A stretch of 64,000 nucleotides of DNA from NCBI GenBank assembly GCA_943370295.1, contig CALRQL020000005.1, forward strand, positions 158,510 through 222,509, written 5' to 3'. A model generated the notes under the pieces. That model had not been told where the DNA came from, did no database searches, and saw only the letters and a program-made list of their open reading frames with translations. The stretch comes from SB11 sp943370295. Its GTDB lineage: Bacteria; Bacteroidota; Bacteroidia; UBA8524. Both the position numbers and the translations under genes were made by a program. Positions 27,652 to 36,564 of this stretch are shown one piece after another. Each line of letters begins with the position of its first letter. The first letter of the stretch is position 1.

Positions 27652-28275
27652 ATGAATAATGAAGAAGCAAAAAAATTTGTAACATCCGTTTTTAATGAAA
27701 TAGAAAAAGCGAAAACATTGAATGAAATTCAGAAAATCCCCGAGAAATTTAAGGAGTTGGATAATCCAAAAAACAAATTTGACGAATCAAAATATCCTAA
27801 AATTAATTTTACTATCACAAAAGAAGAAATAGCTTCTTTAAAGGAAATTGATGAAAAATATGTTTTACAGTCAAACGATCCAGTCTTGAAGCTATTGTAT
27901 GCGATGGTTTGGAAACAAGGAGATTTAAAGAAAATTGACAGAATAATTGAGGGGATAAAGAATGAAAAATCAAATATTGGCAATAGTGTAGTCTTTTATC
28001 AATTTGGAAAACACCTTGCAAACCCAAGTGCAGAGCCAATAATAGACCAGCACGTTATCAGAGCGTTTTCCGTATATGAAACAGACAAATCTGATGAGAA
28101 AACAATAAATAAATTACGTAAAAAAAAGACCTTAACAAGCAAAGATTCTACAAGTATCAGCAATTATAAAGAATGGCTGGAAAAACATATTCGAAAAGAC
28201 CCTAAGGAGCAAAAAGAGTGTCTTTACTATATTGACAAAATACTTTTTTCGACCGGCAAGGCAATTAAACTGTAA
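27652..28275 (+). CDS. AT-rich orphan gene of unknown function
   Basis: 207 residues, helical and lysine-rich (MNNEEAKKFVTSVFNEIEKA). A segment FGKHLANPSAEPIIDQHVIR near residue 120 is reminiscent of the metal or DNA-contacting loops of helix-hairpin-helix proteins, but this is not a firm match. No signal peptide or membrane segment. Base composition is clearly more AT-rich than glyA or umuC, it follows a MITE-like repeat, and its 3' end overlaps the next minus-strand gene by 11 bp. Probably accessory DNA. Confidence 0.6.
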   Translation: MNNEEAKKFVTSVFNEIEKAKTLNEIQKIPEKFKELDNPKNKFDESKYPKINFTITKEEIASLKEIDEKYVLQSNDPVLKLLYAMVWKQGDLKKIDRIIEGIKNEKSNIGNSVVFYQFGKHLANPSAEPIIDQHVIRAFSVYETDKSDEKTINKLRKKKTLTSKDSTSISNYKEWLEKHIRKDPKEQKECLYYIDKILFSTGKAIKL

Positions 28276-28492
28276 AGTAACGGGTATTACTTTTTAAGTC
28301 AAGTCTTCTAAACCCCATTTTTCCTTCTTCAATCGCCTCTAAACGTTCGTCCAGCAAAGCAATTTGTGTTGGCGTTAGACCCTCTCCCTCCTCCATTGTT
28401 TCTATATTCTTCACAAAATCCAATGAGGCCAGCAATTTTGCCAAAAGCTCCGCATTTTCGGCGGTATCAACCGTTAGTGTCACTGTTGTCAT
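28265..28492 (-). CDS. small antitoxin-like protein without a visible toxin
   Basis: 75 residues starting MTTVTLTVDTAENAELLAKL. The beta-strand start, the LLASLDFVKNIE segment and the E-rich EERLEAIEEGK helix resemble the short antitoxin-like proteins common beside RelE/HigB-type toxins in Bacteroidota. The usual basic C-terminal helix is replaced by GFRRLDLKSNTRYFTV, so the end may be truncated by the convergent neighbour, whose coding end it overlaps. No toxin gene is next to it. Confidence 0.5.
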   Translation of the reverse strand: MTTVTLTVDTAENAELLAKLLASLDFVKNIETMEEGEGLTPTQIALLDERLEAIEEGKMGFRRLDLKSNTRYFTV

Positions 28493-28551
28493 AGATACTC
28501 AAAGATACAATAAGCTATTCGCTTCACAAACACTATTCTGTTATACCCCAA

Positions 28552-28848
28552 TCACCCCTGTATCAGCAAACAAATGCTGTCTTCGTTTGCTTCCACCGCA
28601 TGCAACAGCCCAACGGGTATGCCCAATTGGCTAAATTTTTTCAGGGTAATATTCTCTTCGTCCACGCTGTAAGTAATCTCTCCCTCAAGCACCAGTAAAG
28701 TAGTTGGCGTATTGGTTTTGTGCTCCTTCAACTTCATGCCTTTTTTAAACGCCAATACCAACGTTTTGTAATTAGCATCGTTGTGTACAATTTTAGCCAC
28801 GGGATGCGTGGCGTGTTCCAGTTCTTTCAATGCAGCTTCAATAACCAT
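28552..28848 (-). CDS. cupin-domain protein
   Basis: 98 residues from MVIEAALKELEHATHPV; an ATG eight codons upstream gives an atypical start. The double-stranded beta-helix cupin pattern is visible: LKEHKTNTPTTLLVLEGEITY (motif 1 region with H and E) and PVGLLHAVEANEDS (motif 2 with H). Such short cupins bind a metal or small ligand; many are of unknown function. Stands alone between an antitoxin-like gene and the divergent umuDC operon. Confidence 0.75.
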   Translation of the reverse strand: MVIEAALKELEHATHPVAKIVHNDANYKTLVLAFKKGMKLKEHKTNTPTTLLVLEGEITYSVDEENITLKKFSQLGIPVGLLHAVEANEDSICLLIQG

Positions 28849-28992
28849 AACCCTTATATTTATTACCCACAAAACTACCGGAAAATCAATCCTTTTACTA
28901 TGAGTTGCGTCAGGTTTACGCAGAAACTTATTGCACTTTACACAATGCTTTGCTAATTTATACGGCGAGTACGTGTTTAAAAATTCAACTTT

Positions 28993-29418
28993 ATGAATGA
29001 AGTGTCTATTATAGCAAAGTTTGAGTCGGCAGAAGCTTTGCGCCTTGACTTTATCGACGGGCTTGCTGCGGGGTTTCCTTCGCCCGCCCGTGATTACATG
29101 GAGGAAAGTATTGATTTGAATAAGGAGCTGATTAAAAACCCCAACTGGACGTTTATAGGCAGGGTAAAAGGCCAGTCGATGCGCGATGCGGGGATTTCAC
29201 AAGGAGATTTGGTGGTGATAGACCGCTCGCTGGATGCCGTGCACGGACGCATTGCCCTGTGCGCGCTGGATGGCGGGCTTACCATTAAACGCCTCCACAA
29301 AACGGCGGATGCCATGTACCTGATGCCCGCCAACCCTGATTATAAGCCCATAAAAGTAAGCGAAGAGCAAAACTTTAGCGTGTGGGGGGTAGTAACGTAT
29401 GTAGTGAAAAAGCTATGA
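28993..29418 (+). CDS. umuD: UmuD-like SOS mutagenesis protein, LexA-type autoprotease
   Basis: 141 residues. UmuD cleaves itself when RecA filaments form; the product joins UmuC as DNA polymerase V for translesion synthesis. The cleavage site is Ala26-Gly27 in LAAGFPSPA, and the catalytic dyad is Ser62 (KGQSMRDAG) and Lys99 (LTIKRLH). Its stop overlaps the umuC start in ATGA (29415-29418), so translation is coupled. An SOS operator probably exists in the 120-bp upstream spacer, but I see no sequence I can name as one. Confidence 0.94.
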   Translation: MNEVSIIAKFESAEALRLDFIDGLAAGFPSPARDYMEESIDLNKELIKNPNWTFIGRVKGQSMRDAGISQGDLVVIDRSLDAVHGRIALCALDGGLTIKRLHKTADAMYLMPANPDYKPIKVSEEQNFSVWGVVTYVVKKL

Positions 29419-30695
29419 TAGCACTGGTAGATTGTAATAATTTTTATGCCTCGTGCGAGCGGGTGTTTCGTCCTGATTTGCTTGGAAAACCGATAGTGGT
29501 ATTATCTAACAACGACGGCTGCGTGATAGCCCGCAGTGCCGAAGCCAAAGAACTGGAGGTACCGATGGGCATCCCCGCCTACCAGTTAGAGCCGATGATA
29601 AAACAACACGGCATAGAGGTGTTTTCTTCTAACTATGCTTTGTACGGCGATATGTCGCGGCGGGTGATGGCTACCCTATCAATGTTCACGCCTGAAATTG
29701 AGGTATACTCTATCGATGAGGCGTTTTTAAACCTCAACGGCCTTGATTTTGTTGATTTACCGGCCTATTCAGCAGAAATTGTAGAAAAAACAACACGCTA
29801 CACGGGCATCCCTATCAGTATTGGCGTGGGGTCTACTAAAACGCTGGCTAAAGTGGCCAACCGTCTTGCCAAAAAGAACCGCGCCAGCAAAGGGGCATTG
29901 GTAATCCCTGATAACGCTGATGCTATTGCTGAGGCATTGCAAAAAGTACCCATCGGCGATGTATGGGGCATTGGCCGCAGTCATAAAAAGTTTTTGGAGA
30001 ACCACGGGGTAGAAACAGCGTACGATTTTACCCAAAAGCCCCGCCAATGGGTAAGCCGAAACATGAAGGTGGTAGGCTTACGCACGTGGGAAGAATTGCG
30101 GGGAAATCCCTGCATCGGCATGGAGCAGGAATTGGAAGAGAAACAGAACATTTGCACCTCGCGCAGTTTTGGTGAATTGCTGAATGATTACGCATTATTG
30201 GAAGAGGCAATCACTTTTTATGCTACCGCCTGTGCCGCCAAGCTGCGCGCACAAAACAGTTGCGCGGGAGCCGTGTATGTGTTTGCCTACACGCACCCCA
30301 ACCGGCAAGATTTACCCCAATACAAAGCCCGTATGTGGTATGCCTTGCCCACTGCCACCAACAGCACGTTGGAGATTGTGAAATATGCCTTACACTGCCT
30401 GCGCACAGTGTATAAACAAAAAGACCATTTGGGCCGACCTATTTATTACAAAAATGCCGGGGTAATCGTATCGGGTATTATACCGATGAACGAAATACAG
30501 GGTAATATTTTTACCGCCCCGACGGACGAAAAACACCAGTTATTAATGGAGGCGGTTGACCGTATTAATAACCTTGTGGGCCGCGAAAAGATAACCCTTG
30601 CCACGCAGGGCAGCAGCACCCGCTGGAAACTGCGTTGCGAAAAACTATCCAACCGCTACACCACCCGCTTAGACCAAGTGGTGGAGGTGGATTAA
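29415..30695 (+). CDS. umuC: UmuC-like Y-family DNA polymerase (polymerase V catalytic subunit)
   Basis: 426 residues from the ATG overlapping the umuD stop. Y-family motifs: MIALVDCNNFYASCERVF (first metal-binding Asp), VVLSNNDGCVIARS, the YSIDEAFL catalytic segment with the second acidic pair, and GVGSTKTLAKVANRLAK. The finger and helix-hairpin-helix region follows (VPIGDVWGIGRSHKKF). The C-terminal part binds DNA and the clamp. It forms a two-gene operon with umuD. Confidence 0.95.
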   Translation: MIALVDCNNFYASCERVFRPDLLGKPIVVLSNNDGCVIARSAEAKELEVPMGIPAYQLEPMIKQHGIEVFSSNYALYGDMSRRVMATLSMFTPEIEVYSIDEAFLNLNGLDFVDLPAYSAEIVEKTTRYTGIPISIGVGSTKTLAKVANRLAKKNRASKGALVIPDNADAIAEALQKVPIGDVWGIGRSHKKFLENHGVETAYDFTQKPRQWVSRNMKVVGLRTWEELRGNPCIGMEQELEEKQNICTSRSFGELLNDYALLEEAITFYATACAAKLRAQNSCAGAVYVFAYTHPNRQDLPQYKARMWYALPTATNSTLEIVKYALHCLRTVYKQKDHLGRPIYYKNAGVIVSGIIPMNEIQGNIFTAPTDEKHQLLMEAVDRINNLVGREKITLATQGSSTRWKLRCEKLSNRYTTRLDQVVEVD

Positions 30696-30751
30696 TTTCT
30701 TAAATAACTTTGACGACAGGGTGATTAGGTATTTATCGAAAAAAACCTGAG

Positions 30752-30776
30752 TTGTGTCTCATATGAGATATCTTTG
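30752..30776 (+). promoter_or_regulatory. promoter with a palindrome between its elements
   Basis: TATCTTTG (30769-30776) fits the -7 consensus, 16 bp before the ATG of the SBBP/PKD gene, with a TTG at 30752-30754 as a weak -33. A perfect 12-bp palindrome TCTCATATGAGA (30757-30768) abuts the -7 element and could be an operator. Confidence 0.5.
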
Positions 30777-30792
30777 CGAAAAATTATAGCAA

Positions 30793-33700
30793 ATGTCTCT
30801 TTCCAAAAAAAACTCAGCTCTTTTCTTATTCATTCTATTTGTTTTTTGCTTGAATGCTCAAGTAAAGGAAAATGTTGACTTAAATACAAAAAAAACCGCT
30901 ACAGAAGGATTTATTGAAAACAAGGGTCAAATAGTAGACCTAGAATACCAACCGAATCCAACCGTACTTTATTTGCTAAATACACCGGGTTTAAACATTC
31001 ATTTACGACAAACCGGCTTTAGTTATGATGTTTATACAATAAGCGAAAAGCCAGCTCTTGCGAAAACATTATCCGAAACTACGCAGGGGAAGCTCGAGGC
31101 TCCTGATAAAGATATAACATGGCACTTTCATAGGGTAGATATTGAATTAGTAGGCTGCAACCCCAATGCAATTATTGAAGGAAAAGGGAAATCTTATGAC
31201 TACCTTAATTACTATACAGCGGGCACACCTAAACAAGGGGTTACTAATGTACATACTTACTCAGAGGTATATTACCATAATATATATAATAAAATAGACT
31301 TACAATTTTTGGTAAAAGATGGTAAGCCAAAATACAATTTTATTCTCCATCCCGGGGCTAAACTGGAAGATATTAAGTTGCTGTTTAACGGAGCAGATAA
31401 AACGGAGTTGACAACAGGAAATGACATCAAAATCATTACCCAACAAGGTGAAATATTAGAGCGCTTGCCACTAAGTTTTTATAAAGAAACCGGGGTGGAG
31501 ATCTCTTTAAAACCTCGCCAGATAAGTCAAAATTTATTTTGTATCACGGGTGAGTACATTAACACTAAAACAATCGTTATTGACCCCATACCCACATTAA
31601 TATGGAACACTTATTACGATGGAACAGGAGGCTCTACAACCATAAAGGATATTGCTTCTGATTCTGACGCTAATATATTGTTTACAGGAAGTACTGATGC
31701 ATCATCAAATATTGCCAGCTTTGGACACCAAACAACTTATGGAGGAAATATAGATGGGTTTTTAACAAAATTTGATAGTATTGGCAAAAGAATATGGGGT
31801 ACTTATTACGGGGGATTCTCTTATGATAATAGCTCGGGCGTATTTATAGAGAAAGGAAATAACATTTACATCTGCGGTGAAACAGAAAGCAATACTAATA
31901 TTGCATATAACGGGTTTCAAACGTCTTATCAGGGAAGTGGCGATGCATATTTGGCTAAATTTGATAGTTCAGGAAGACGATTATGGGGTACTTATTACGG
32001 TGGCAGCAATGCTGACGCTGCAAATAAGGTATGCGCAGACAATTATGGTAATATTTATATCGCCGGTACAACCAATAGTACATCCGGTGTTACATTTTCT
32101 GGGCATCAAAATTCAATAGGAGGGGGCTACGATGCCTTTATTGTTAAATTTGATAGTGCGGGTAGAAGAAAATGGTCTTCATATTATGGTGGATCTGCGT
32201 CGGACTTCGCTAATGATATTAACACCGATAGTTTGGGTAGTATTTATGTGTGCGGACAAACCTCAAGTACAAATAATATATATTTTAATGGGCATCAAAG
32301 TTCAACAGGCCCAGGGTATTTAGTCAAATTTGACTCAACTGGGTCCAGAGTTTGGGGCACATACTTTCCTGGAACGGGAATCTCTGTTGTAACAGACAAA
32401 GCACAGAATGTCTATCTATCTGGCGGAACGGGAAGTTCTAGCGGAGTTGCCTTTAAAGCTTACCAAGATTCCCTGAAAGGGGGAGGAGATGGCTTTATCG
32501 TAAAGTTTAGCGGCCAAGGTACGCGATTGTGGGCTACTTACTTTGGAGGCTCGGGTGGCTACGGAGTAGAACAGATTAATAAATTAGCTGTGAACTCTAA
32601 AAATAATATTTATTTTACCGGTTATTTCTCCAGCCCGTCCGGGTTATTAACATCAGGACATCAGACAAAATTTGGCGGAGACACATGGGATGCCTTCCTT
32701 GGTTCGTTCGATTCTTCTGGGAATTATTTGTGGGGGACATACTATGGAGGAAGCAAAGATGATATTAGCACTTCGTTAAGTATAGACAAAACGGATAAAG
32801 TATATATTAGCGGTTATACCAGCAGTAAAGACATTTATAATCCGTCCTACCCACAATATACGCCATACCAAACCACAGGAGGGTCTTTTATTGCTAAGTT
32901 TACAGAAACCTTCGCAACCTTTTCAAAGTTAAAACCAAAATATTGTAAAAATGACAGCTTAATTATAAACTATGCTGTTTTGGGAAATGCATTTGAACAA
33001 TTTAATAAGAATAATCGTTTTTATATAGAAATTAGTGATACGAACGGCATAATTGATCCGCAATTCGCACAAAGTATAAATGCCTTTTCTGACTCTGCCG
33101 CTTCAGGGGTAATAAAATTTAAATTGCAAAGTGGAATTTCAAAGTATAGTAACAAATATCGACTTCGACTTAGGTCAAATTATCCACCAGGTGCCTGGGA
33201 AATTCCAGACACTTTTGCGTATTATCATACAACCCCTGTTGCTGATTTTTTCGGAGGTGCAAATCCCGCTTGTTTAAGCGACCATCTATTTCGTGCTACG
33301 AATACATCTACCATATATGGGCCAACACACCAGTTATGGGAATTTGGGAACGGCGACACATCAACATCTACAGCAAAAAACATTAGTTATAACGGATACA
33401 CATCAGCTGGAAATTACTTAGTAAAACTTACATTGAAAGACACTTTTGGCTGTTCAAGTAGCAGGACACAATTAATAGCTATTGGCGACAACCCTATCGC
33501 CTCATTTTTTGTTGACACCTCCTATAAATGTTCAAGAGACACTTTTAAATTTAGGGATTTAAGTCAACCTGTTTCGGGTAAAATTTCTCAACGAACTTGG
33601 AAATTTGGCGATGGTTCAAACGCCAGCGATTCACTTACCAAGAATGTTTATACTAAAAGCGGCACTTACACAGTAACTTTAATTGCAAAAAACAGCTTTG

Positions 33701-34809
33701 GGTGTGTAGATTCAACAAAAAAAACAATTACTATTCTCCCAAAGCCATTTGCAGTTTTTGAAATAGATGAACTTGAACCCGTAGGTAGTCCAATCTGTTT
33801 TAATGATCACAAACTTCATTTTACAAATAAATCAACTATTGATTCTCCTTCCACTATGAGTTATGTGTGGTATTTTGGTGATGGGGACACGTCTACTCAA
33901 ATTAACCCTGTAAAAATCTATTCTACTAAAGCAACCTATAAGCCTCGCCTAATTGTTAAAAGCAATCAACATAATTGTGCAGACTCTTTCAACTCATTTT
34001 ATAATGTGGTTTTTAAAAGCATCCCAATTGCAAATTTCAATATTAATAGCCCCGTCCAACAATGCCAAAAGCAAACAGGAACTTCATATAGCTTTGTAAA
34101 CACATCTAGTATTACACAGAGCCCTTGGTTTAATGCAGAATGGACAGTATCAACACAAAAATTCACAACTCAGGATTTAACCCTTTTAATAACTGGAAAT
34201 GGTGCCGTTCCGGTAAAACTAAAAATGACGGATCAACTTAATAATTGCTGGGACACAATTACAAAATATATTCGAATACTACCCCTTCCCACTACATCGG
34301 CAATTTCAGGTCCAACCACCTCAAAAGGCAAAAAACAAGAAACCTACAGTGTAACTGCAACTACTGGTTCAATCTATACTTGGGCTATAAACGGAGGTGT
34401 AATAGTAAGCGGACAAGGCACAAACCAAGTTATAGTTAGATGGAATGAAAATAGTGGAGCTACAGGGCAAGTTTCTGTAGTAGAAAAAGACAAAGAAGGT
34501 TGCTCAGGTGTTCAGGTAAGTAAGGCAGTTAACCTTTCTCCCAGTGCCATCAACGGTATTGAAAATGTAAACAATATTCAATTATACCCCAATCCCGCAA
34601 ATGGGGAACTAAACATCAATATTGGACAATATACCCGAGAGTATTCAATAACTGTTTTTAATAATTTAGGACAAATTGTGCTGAATAAATTAAATTTAAC
34701 CGATAACAATGTATTGAACCTGAATGAATTTTCTAACGGGGTGTATTTTGTACGTGTTGAAGGGGATAGTTTTAGCTTTACCGAAAAAGTGATTCTCCAA
34801 AAAATGTAA
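30793..34809 (+). CDS. secreted SBBP/PKD protein with T9SS type A sorting domain
   Basis: 1338 residues. Signal peptide MSLSKKNSALFLFILFVFCL. About 35-255: a conserved N-terminal region (FIENKGQI, YDYLNYYTAG, YNFILHPGA) of the DUF7948 type. About 260-710: SBBP beta-propeller repeats, each with a WGTYYGG-like strand and FDSSG turn. About 815-1110: three PKD-type domains (WEFGNGDTS, WKFGDGSNAS, WYFGDGDTS). About 1255-1338: T9SS sorting tail (LYPNPANGELNINI ... GVYFVRVEG). Likely displayed on the surface as an adhesin or structural protein; no enzymatic motif. Monocistronic, with its own promoter. Confidence 0.9.
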   Translation: MSLSKKNSALFLFILFVFCLNAQVKENVDLNTKKTATEGFIENKGQIVDLEYQPNPTVLYLLNTPGLNIHLRQTGFSYDVYTISEKPALAKTLSETTQGKLEAPDKDITWHFHRVDIELVGCNPNAIIEGKGKSYDYLNYYTAGTPKQGVTNVHTYSEVYYHNIYNKIDLQFLVKDGKPKYNFILHPGAKLEDIKLLFNGADKTELTTGNDIKIITQQGEILERLPLSFYKETGVEISLKPRQISQNLFCITGEYINTKTIVIDPIPTLIWNTYYDGTGGSTTIKDIASDSDANILFTGSTDASSNIASFGHQTTYGGNIDGFLTKFDSIGKRIWGTYYGGFSYDNSSGVFIEKGNNIYICGETESNTNIAYNGFQTSYQGSGDAYLAKFDSSGRRLWGTYYGGSNADAANKVCADNYGNIYIAGTTNSTSGVTFSGHQNSIGGGYDAFIVKFDSAGRRKWSSYYGGSASDFANDINTDSLGSIYVCGQTSSTNNIYFNGHQSSTGPGYLVKFDSTGSRVWGTYFPGTGISVVTDKAQNVYLSGGTGSSSGVAFKAYQDSLKGGGDGFIVKFSGQGTRLWATYFGGSGGYGVEQINKLAVNSKNNIYFTGYFSSPSGLLTSGHQTKFGGDTWDAFLGSFDSSGNYLWGTYYGGSKDDISTSLSIDKTDKVYISGYTSSKDIYNPSYPQYTPYQTTGGSFIAKFTETFATFSKLKPKYCKNDSLIINYAVLGNAFEQFNKNNRFYIEISDTNGIIDPQFAQSINAFSDSAASGVIKFKLQSGISKYSNKYRLRLRSNYPPGAWEIPDTFAYYHTTPVADFFGGANPACLSDHLFRATNTSTIYGPTHQLWEFGNGDTSTSTAKNISYNGYTSAGNYLVKLTLKDTFGCSSSRTQLIAIGDNPIASFFVDTSYKCSRDTFKFRDLSQPVSGKISQRTWKFGDGSNASDSLTKNVYTKSGTYTVTLIAKNSFGCVDSTKKTITILPKPFAVFEIDELEPVGSPICFNDHKLHFTNKSTIDSPSTMSYVWYFGDGDTSTQINPVKIYSTKATYKPRLIVKSNQHNCADSFNSFYNVVFKSIPIANFNINSPVQQCQKQTGTSYSFVNTSSITQSPWFNAEWTVSTQKFTTQDLTLLITGNGAVPVKLKMTDQLNNCWDTITKYIRILPLPTTSAISGPTTSKGKKQETYSVTATTGSIYTWAINGGVIVSGQGTNQVIVRWNENSGATGQVSVVEKDKEGCSGVQVSKAVNLSPSAINGIENVNNIQLYPNPANGELNINIGQYTREYSITVFNNLGQIVLNKLNLTDNNVLNLNEFSNGVYFVRVEGDSFSFTEKVILQKM

Positions 34810-34857
34810 TTTTAGCGTTGATAATCAGTGTCTTGAAAATTTTTATGAAAATTTCTC

Positions 34858-34890
34858 TTGACAGCAATCCTACTTTTTGCATTACCTTTG
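34858..34890 (+). promoter_or_regulatory. promoter of the SAM-riboswitch metB leader
   Basis: TTG (34858-34860) and TACCTTTG (34883-34890), the Bacteroidota -33/-7 pair separated by 22 bp, lie 21 bp before the riboswitch begins. Confidence 0.6.
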
Positions 34891-34911
34891 CACCAGTTCT
34901 TTAAACAACCG

Positions 34912-35014
34912 CTTATCCAGAAAGACTGAGGGAATGGCCCGATGAAGTCTTAGCAACCCTGTTGGCGACGGTCAACAAAAGGTGCTAACTCCACCCCGAA
35001 AGGGGAAAGATAAG
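34912..35014 (+). ncRNA. SAM-I (S-box) riboswitch
   Basis: The closing helix P1 is CTTATC (34912) with GATAAG (35009-35014). The core includes GAGGGAATGGCCCGATGA, the AGCAACC segment, and GGTGCTAACTCC followed by a short CCCC/GGGG hairpin, all in the S-box order. It binds S-adenosylmethionine and lowers expression of methionine genes when SAM is abundant. A terminator-like stem follows and metB is downstream, consistent with transcription attenuation. Confidence 0.93.
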
Positions 35015-35061
35015 TTAGTCGAGATAGACACATAACGTTTTCACGTGCAACGATATACAAA

Positions 35062-35096
35062 AATCTCTTCTGACTTTTCAGGAGGGATTTTTTTTT
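35062..35096 (+). terminator. expression-platform terminator of the SAM riboswitch
   Basis: A 12-bp stem with two G-U pairs (AATCTCTTCTGA/TCAGGAGGGATT), a CTTT loop, then a run of T. It lies 48 bp after the riboswitch. The remaining leader to metB (35101-35301) holds two further hairpins, around 35149 (TGCCGA/TCGGCA) and 35171 (TGCCAA/TTGGCA), and no gene. Confidence 0.8.
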
Positions 35097-35301
35097 GCAC
35101 TCTTATTTCGTGGTCGGCATAGCCGAACGGGAACTTAGAGTGCAATATGCCGATGAAAGTCGGCATCTCAATGCCAATACATTGTTGGCATCTCAAAAAA
35201 ATCCTTTCTGAAAGTCCGCGCTTCATTGGCTGCTGCGCGCACCTCTCTTTCTGCCTAAGCGTTGTAACCCGTTTTTTTAACCCTTTTAAAACATTACAAC
35301 C

Positions 35302-36474
35302 ATGCAAATTGAAACTCAAATTATCCAGCAATTACCCATAGACGAACTTACCGGAGCCGTTTCGGTGCCCATTTACCAAACCAGTACCTTTGTGCAAGAT
35401 GCACCCGGCATACACAAAGGATTTGATTATGCCCGCAGCAACAACCCCACCCGCAAAGCACTGGAAGATGCCCTTGCCCGATTGGAAGAAGGCGCAGCAG
35501 GTTTTGCCTTTGCAAGCGGATTGGCCGCCATTGATGCCGTATTGAAACTGCTGCAAACCGGCGATGAAATACTGGCCGTAGATGACATTTACGGAGGTTC
35601 GTTCCGCATATTTACCCACATTTATCAAAAATTTGGTGTGAAGGTAACCTACACCGATGCTACGGATGTTGCCAACATCGCCAAAAACATTACCCCCGCC
35701 ACCCGTTTTGTATGGATAGAAACCCCCACCAACCCCACGCTAAAAGTATCAGACATTGAAGCCATTGCACAAATAGCCCACGCCAACGGCTCATTGCTGG
35801 TGGTTGATAACACCTTTGCCTCGCCTGTATTGCAAAAGCCGCTGTTGCTGGGTGCTGATATTGTGATACACAGTGCCACCAAGTATTTGGGCGGCCACAG
35901 CGATTTGATTGCCGGAGCCGTAGTTGCCAAAACCGATGAATTGGCCGAAAAAATTAAATTCATCCAAAATTCATCGGGGGGAATTTTAGGGCCTTTTGAC
36001 TCGTGGTTAGTTATTCGAGGGTTGGAAACATTGCCTCTGCGCGTAGAAAAGCATTGTACCAACGCCCAAAAAATAGCCGATTTTCTAGCCAATCACCCAC
36101 AAGTGAAAAAGACATTTTATCCGGGCTTGCCTTCACATCCCAACCACGAAATAGCCAAAAAACAGCAAAACGGTTTTTTTGGCGGAGTAATCTCCTTTGT
36201 GCTTGAAAACGACACCGTGCAAGCTGCCGAAGCCTTTGCAACCAATACACGCTACTTTAAACTGGCCGAAAGTTTGGGCGGTGTAAAAAGCCTTATTTGT
36301 CATCCCGCACAAATGACCCACAAATCAGTACCCGAAGCACAGCGTTTGTCGGCAGGTATTGCCTCATCGTTGATTCGTCTTTCGGTAGGCCTTGAAAATG
36401 CCGACGATTTAATTTCTGATTTAGAACAAGCATTCATTGCCGTAAAAAACATCGGACAACGGGCAACAGTATAG
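35302..36474 (+). CDS. metB: trans-sulfuration PLP enzyme (cystathionine gamma-synthase / O-acylhomoserine sulfhydrylase type)
   Basis: 390 residues. It makes cystathionine or homocysteine from an activated homoserine, towards methionine. Family motifs: YARSNNPTRKALEDALARLE, ASGLAAIDAV, DDIYGGSFRIF, ETPTNPTLKVSDIEAIA, and the PLP-lysine Lys194 in HSATKYLGGHSD. The SAM riboswitch and the adjacent homoserine dehydrogenase support a methionine-biosynthetic rather than a degradative role. CGS and sulfhydrylase cannot be told apart by eye. Confidence 0.9.
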   Translation: MQIETQIIQQLPIDELTGAVSVPIYQTSTFVQDAPGIHKGFDYARSNNPTRKALEDALARLEEGAAGFAFASGLAAIDAVLKLLQTGDEILAVDDIYGGSFRIFTHIYQKFGVKVTYTDATDVANIAKNITPATRFVWIETPTNPTLKVSDIEAIAQIAHANGSLLVVDNTFASPVLQKPLLLGADIVIHSATKYLGGHSDLIAGAVVAKTDELAEKIKFIQNSSGGILGPFDSWLVIRGLETLPLRVEKHCTNAQKIADFLANHPQVKKTFYPGLPSHPNHEIAKKQQNGFFGGVISFVLENDTVQAAEAFATNTRYFKLAESLGGVKSLICHPAQMTHKSVPEAQRLSAGIASSLIRLSVGLENADDLISDLEQAFIAVKNIGQRATV

Positions 36475-36480
36475 TTTTTT

Positions 36481-36537
36481 GCCACTAAGACGCGAAGGCT
36501 CTAAGGAAAATACTTTGTGACTTTACGCCTTAGTGGC
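36481..36537. repeat. long hairpin of the CCACTAAG-GCGAAGG type
   Basis: GCCACTAAG at 36481 pairs with CTTAGTGGC at 36529-36537, with further partial pairing inside. It resembles the longer hairpins at 57411 and 57587 in style (cgaagg core). It lies between metB and hom and could attenuate read-through or simply be a dispersed repeat. Confidence 0.6.
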
Positions 36538-36564
36538 TATATAATAATTTTAATAAAATAATAA

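Noticed and set aside
28890..28992. A LexA/SOS box ahead of umuD
   Set aside because: I could not find a convincing palindrome of a known type in this spacer; TACGGCGAGTACG is suggestive but not a recognised operator.
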